Origin: Oligoflexia bacterium
Lineage (GTDB): Bacteria > Bdellovibrionota > Bacteriovoracia > Bacteriovoracales > Bacteriovoracaceae
Assembly: GCA_024229115.1 (NCBI GenBank)
Contig: JAAEST010000103.1
Span: 248,001-312,000, forward strand
Direction of reading: 5' to 3'
DNA: 64,000 nucleotides
Shown one piece after another: positions 62,092 through 64,000 of this stretch. Every line of letters begins with the position of its first letter. Positions within the stretch are counted from its first letter, which is position 1. Below the pieces are notes generated by a model, which was not told the origin of the DNA, made no database searches, and was given only the letters and a program-made list of their open reading frames with translations. The position numbers were made by a program, and so were the translations under genes.

Positions 62092-63396
62092 TTGAAGAAG
62101 AAAAATATATTAATACCACTTTTTCAAGAATATTATCTTTTTGAATACTTCAAATATTTAATACCAATACTATGTAAAGATGATCATAATGTGATCTTAT
62201 TATCTTTCAATGAAAAGGTTTTAAACTCTATAGAGAACAATAAAAACTTAACGAAAGTAAATGGCTCAAGAGTTATTAGATTTCTTTATAATAGAAATGG
62301 AAAGTATCGATACTACATTTTACTTTGGCCTTTGGCTTATATTTGGGCTTTTATATTAAAATTTCGTTATTCATTGGATTGTGCCATTTTACCTTGGGAT
62401 AACAAAACAATTTGGTATGCTTTTTCTAAAGTTATTCCATCCATGACTATTCATAATACTACCGAATATATGAATCTTGATTCAATTCTTGATAGAGACA
62501 AGGTTAGTAAGTCGCCTTTGTATAAGAGCGTATGGCATAAAGTTTATAGCTTTATAGATAGCTTATTTGGTAAGAAGTTTTTCTATAGGTTAGATGATAA
62601 GGTTTTGTTCTATGATCACCATCTATTTTGGGATAGGCTTTTCGGTAAAAGATCTAAAGTTAATTTCTTAGGATTCTCTGAAGTGAAATATATTTCAGTT
62701 ACAGGAAATGTTATAAGAGATAACTTAATTAGAGCGGGATTAAAAAGTGAAAAAGTACTTCCTTTTGGTAATCCAAGTTATGACTTTTTGGATGAGTTAC
62801 GAGCTAGTTGGAATGAAACGGTTAAAAAAGAGTTTCTACTAAGTGAAGAAATTGATGACTCTAAAAAGGTTTACACTTTATTTTTATCACCTAGTAAGTT
62901 CTCCGAAATTCAAAGAAAAGAAATTATTGAAGTTATTCAAACAATTTATAATGAAGAGAAAAATTCATTCTTCATTGTTAAATTTCACCCTAAAACACGT
63001 CAATCAGATCCTCCATTATTTAATAAAGAGATCTCAGAAATCACACAAAGCTTTAAGATAATAACTAGTTTTGGAGGTGATTTATACAATGCTAAATTGA
63101 TGCTAGTAAGTGACTTGGTAGTACAAAAACAATGTACGTTAGGTTTTTTAGCAGTTAGATTAAAAATACCTATGCTTAGCTATAATATTTATCAGACTGA
63201 ATATGAAGATGATATGTATAAATATCTAAATGCCTCTATACATTGTGAATCACTAGAAGAAGTTAAAAATGGATTGCGTGATTTAAAAAATAATCCAAAG
63301 AAATTGGAAGATCTTCAAGAAATAGCTTCTTTAAATTATTCTATTGATATGAACGCTTCAAAAGAGATCTCTAAGTTAATTAAAACTTCTTTTTAG
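62092..63396 (+). CDS. Capsule/surface polysaccharide transferase-like protein
   Basis: A 434-residue cytoplasmic protein from a TTG (GAGAG six bases upstream) directly after the PtmE-type stop codon; the open frame extends nine codons into that gene. The first half is rich in hydrophobic residues near 90-110 (YYILLWPLAYIWAFI). The C-terminal half has NSFFIVKFHPKTRQSDPPLF and MLVSDLVVQKQCTLGFLAVRLKIPMLSYN, an arrangement like GT-B capsule-type or CDP-glycerol glycerophosphotransferase proteins. Family not certain. It overlaps the convergent acyltransferase gene by 17 bases. Confidence 0.7.
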   Translation: MKKKNILIPLFQEYYLFEYFKYLIPILCKDDHNVILLSFNEKVLNSIENNKNLTKVNGSRVIRFLYNRNGKYRYYILLWPLAYIWAFILKFRYSLDCAILPWDNKTIWYAFSKVIPSMTIHNTTEYMNLDSILDRDKVSKSPLYKSVWHKVYSFIDSLFGKKFFYRLDDKVLFYDHHLFWDRLFGKRSKVNFLGFSEVKYISVTGNVIRDNLIRAGLKSEKVLPFGNPSYDFLDELRASWNETVKKEFLLSEEIDDSKKVYTLFLSPSKFSEIQRKEIIEVIQTIYNEEKNSFFIVKFHPKTRQSDPPLFNKEISEITQSFKIITSFGGDLYNAKLMLVSDLVVQKQCTLGFLAVRLKIPMLSYNIYQTEYEDDMYKYLNASIHCESLEEVKNGLRDLKNNPKKLEDLQEIASLNYSIDMNASKEISKLIKTSF

Positions 63397-63997
63397 CTGG
63401 AGAGCCAACGTATAGGCCCTCTTCTGTTTGGGTTTTGGTAAGTACTGATCCAGCCCCAAGAACACTTTGACCGGGAAAAGAGCAGGCTTGAAGTATTGTT
63501 GCATTAGCTCCAATTAAAGAATTTTCTCCAACTGTAGAAGCTCCAAGGCAAACTGAACCACAAGCGACATGAGTGTAGTTTTTAATTATTGAGTCATGTT
63601 CAATTATGGCACCAGTATTGATAATACAGTGATTTCCAACCTTTGAATTAGGGCAAAGAATTGCACCTGCTCCAATATAGCTACCATTACCTATAACAAC
63701 ATCTCTACTTATAATTGCAGTCGGATGAACAAGTGTAGTAAAACGAATATTTTTATGATTTGAGTATTTCTCAATTATTTTATCCCTATTGCTATTGAGA
63801 TTTGTCGAGCCAATTCCTAATATAACATTTACCTCGTTTTCATCAGCGAGTTTTAAAAAATCACTTTCGTTGATATTGGGATTACTACTTTCTTTGAGTG
63901 AAATAAACTTCGCTTCAACTTTATATAGCTCACAACAATCTTTTAATACTTTTGCATGACCGCCGTCACCAATTATATAGATAGTTTTACCATTCAT
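63380..63997 (-). CDS. NeuD/LegH-type sugar acetyltransferase
   Basis: A 205-residue protein with an N-terminal Rossmann-like domain (TIYIIGDGGHAKVLKDCC) and a left-handed beta helix of hexapeptide repeats (from VVIGNGSYIGAGAILCPNSKVGNHCIINTGAIIEHD to ILQACSFPGQSVLGAGSVLT). It transfers acetyl to an amino sugar; in the legionaminic route LegH acetylates the 4-amine made by LegC, while NeuD acetylates sialic acid. The catalytic His sits in the IIEHDS loop. The ATG lies three bases from the right edge of the window, so a slightly longer N-terminus cannot be excluded. Confidence 0.84.
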   Translation of the reverse strand: MNGKTIYIIGDGGHAKVLKDCCELYKVEAKFISLKESSNPNINESDFLKLADENEVNVILGIGSTNLNSNRDKIIEKYSNHKNIRFTTLVHPTAIISRDVVIGNGSYIGAGAILCPNSKVGNHCIINTGAIIEHDSIIKNYTHVACGSVCLGASTVGENSLIGANATILQACSFPGQSVLGAGSVLTKTQTEEGLYVGSPAKKKF

Positions 63998-64000
63998 AAT

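Overview
The window looks like chromosome of an AT-rich Gram-negative bacterium. Housekeeping genes include gapA-pgk, leuS, rluD, tatD and fadD. Outer-membrane-type lipoproteins, a Kdo-pathway isomerase (KdsD) and an O-antigen ligase point to a lipopolysaccharide-bearing cell. FlhG-like and PilZ proteins, promoters resembling sigma-28 sites, and several large secreted proteins without recognisable domains suggest a motile bacterium, possibly of the Bdellovibrionota/Bacteriovoracales predators. That placement is inference from gene style; no rRNA is present to prove it.

Region 1 (1-16.4 kb) is mostly core metabolism and cell maintenance. The gapA-pgk glycolysis operon runs left off the edge. 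A compact minus-strand operon starts near 7.93 kb and encodes a MinD/FlhG-type ATPase, a J-like/HTH protein, an RluD-type pseudouridine synthase, a PgeF-type laccase-domain protein, a VKOR-DsbA fusion, TatD and a small secreted protein. Then come a polyprenol/phytol kinase-like protein, a free-standing Lon N-domain, ManA, small envelope proteins, a PilZ protein, a DCC-family thiol protein, a GIY-YIG protein, a DUF5522-like protein and FadD. The 368-base gap upstream of fadD holds a strong minus-strand terminator hairpin and other foldable elements that look like a small RNA or an attenuator.

Region 2 (16.4-30 kb) has a membrane histidine kinase followed by three secreted or envelope proteins of 1573, 320 and 1346 residues, a secreted DNase I-like nuclease/phosphatase and a CreA-like protein. 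Two divergent promoters with the sigma-28 (FliA) layout stand between the 320- and 1346-residue genes. This is the best candidate here for an undescribed system, perhaps tied to the motile phase.

Region 3 (30-37.8 kb) has leuS, two LPP20-like envelope proteins, a single cyclic-nucleotide-binding domain translationally coupled to an MsbA-type ABC exporter, and an ArnT/PMT-like membrane glycosyltransferase.

Region 4 (37.8 kb to the end) is a surface-polysaccharide locus. A forward set (GDP-fucose synthase-like reductase, KdsD, glycosyltransferase, GalE, O-antigen ligase, formyltransferase, deacetylase, NeuB/NeuC/NeuA-type nonulosonic acid genes) is followed by a nine-gene minus-strand block of glycosyltransferases, methyltransferases, an epimerase and two asparagine-synthase-like amidotransferases. 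The right end returns to nonulosonic acid genes: a LegC-type aminotransferase, a PtmE-type CBS-nucleotidyltransferase and a NeuD/LegH-type acyltransferase, with two capsule-type transferases between them. Together they suggest a legionaminic-acid-like sugar, with the dehydratase step (LegB) not visible and perhaps beyond the right edge.
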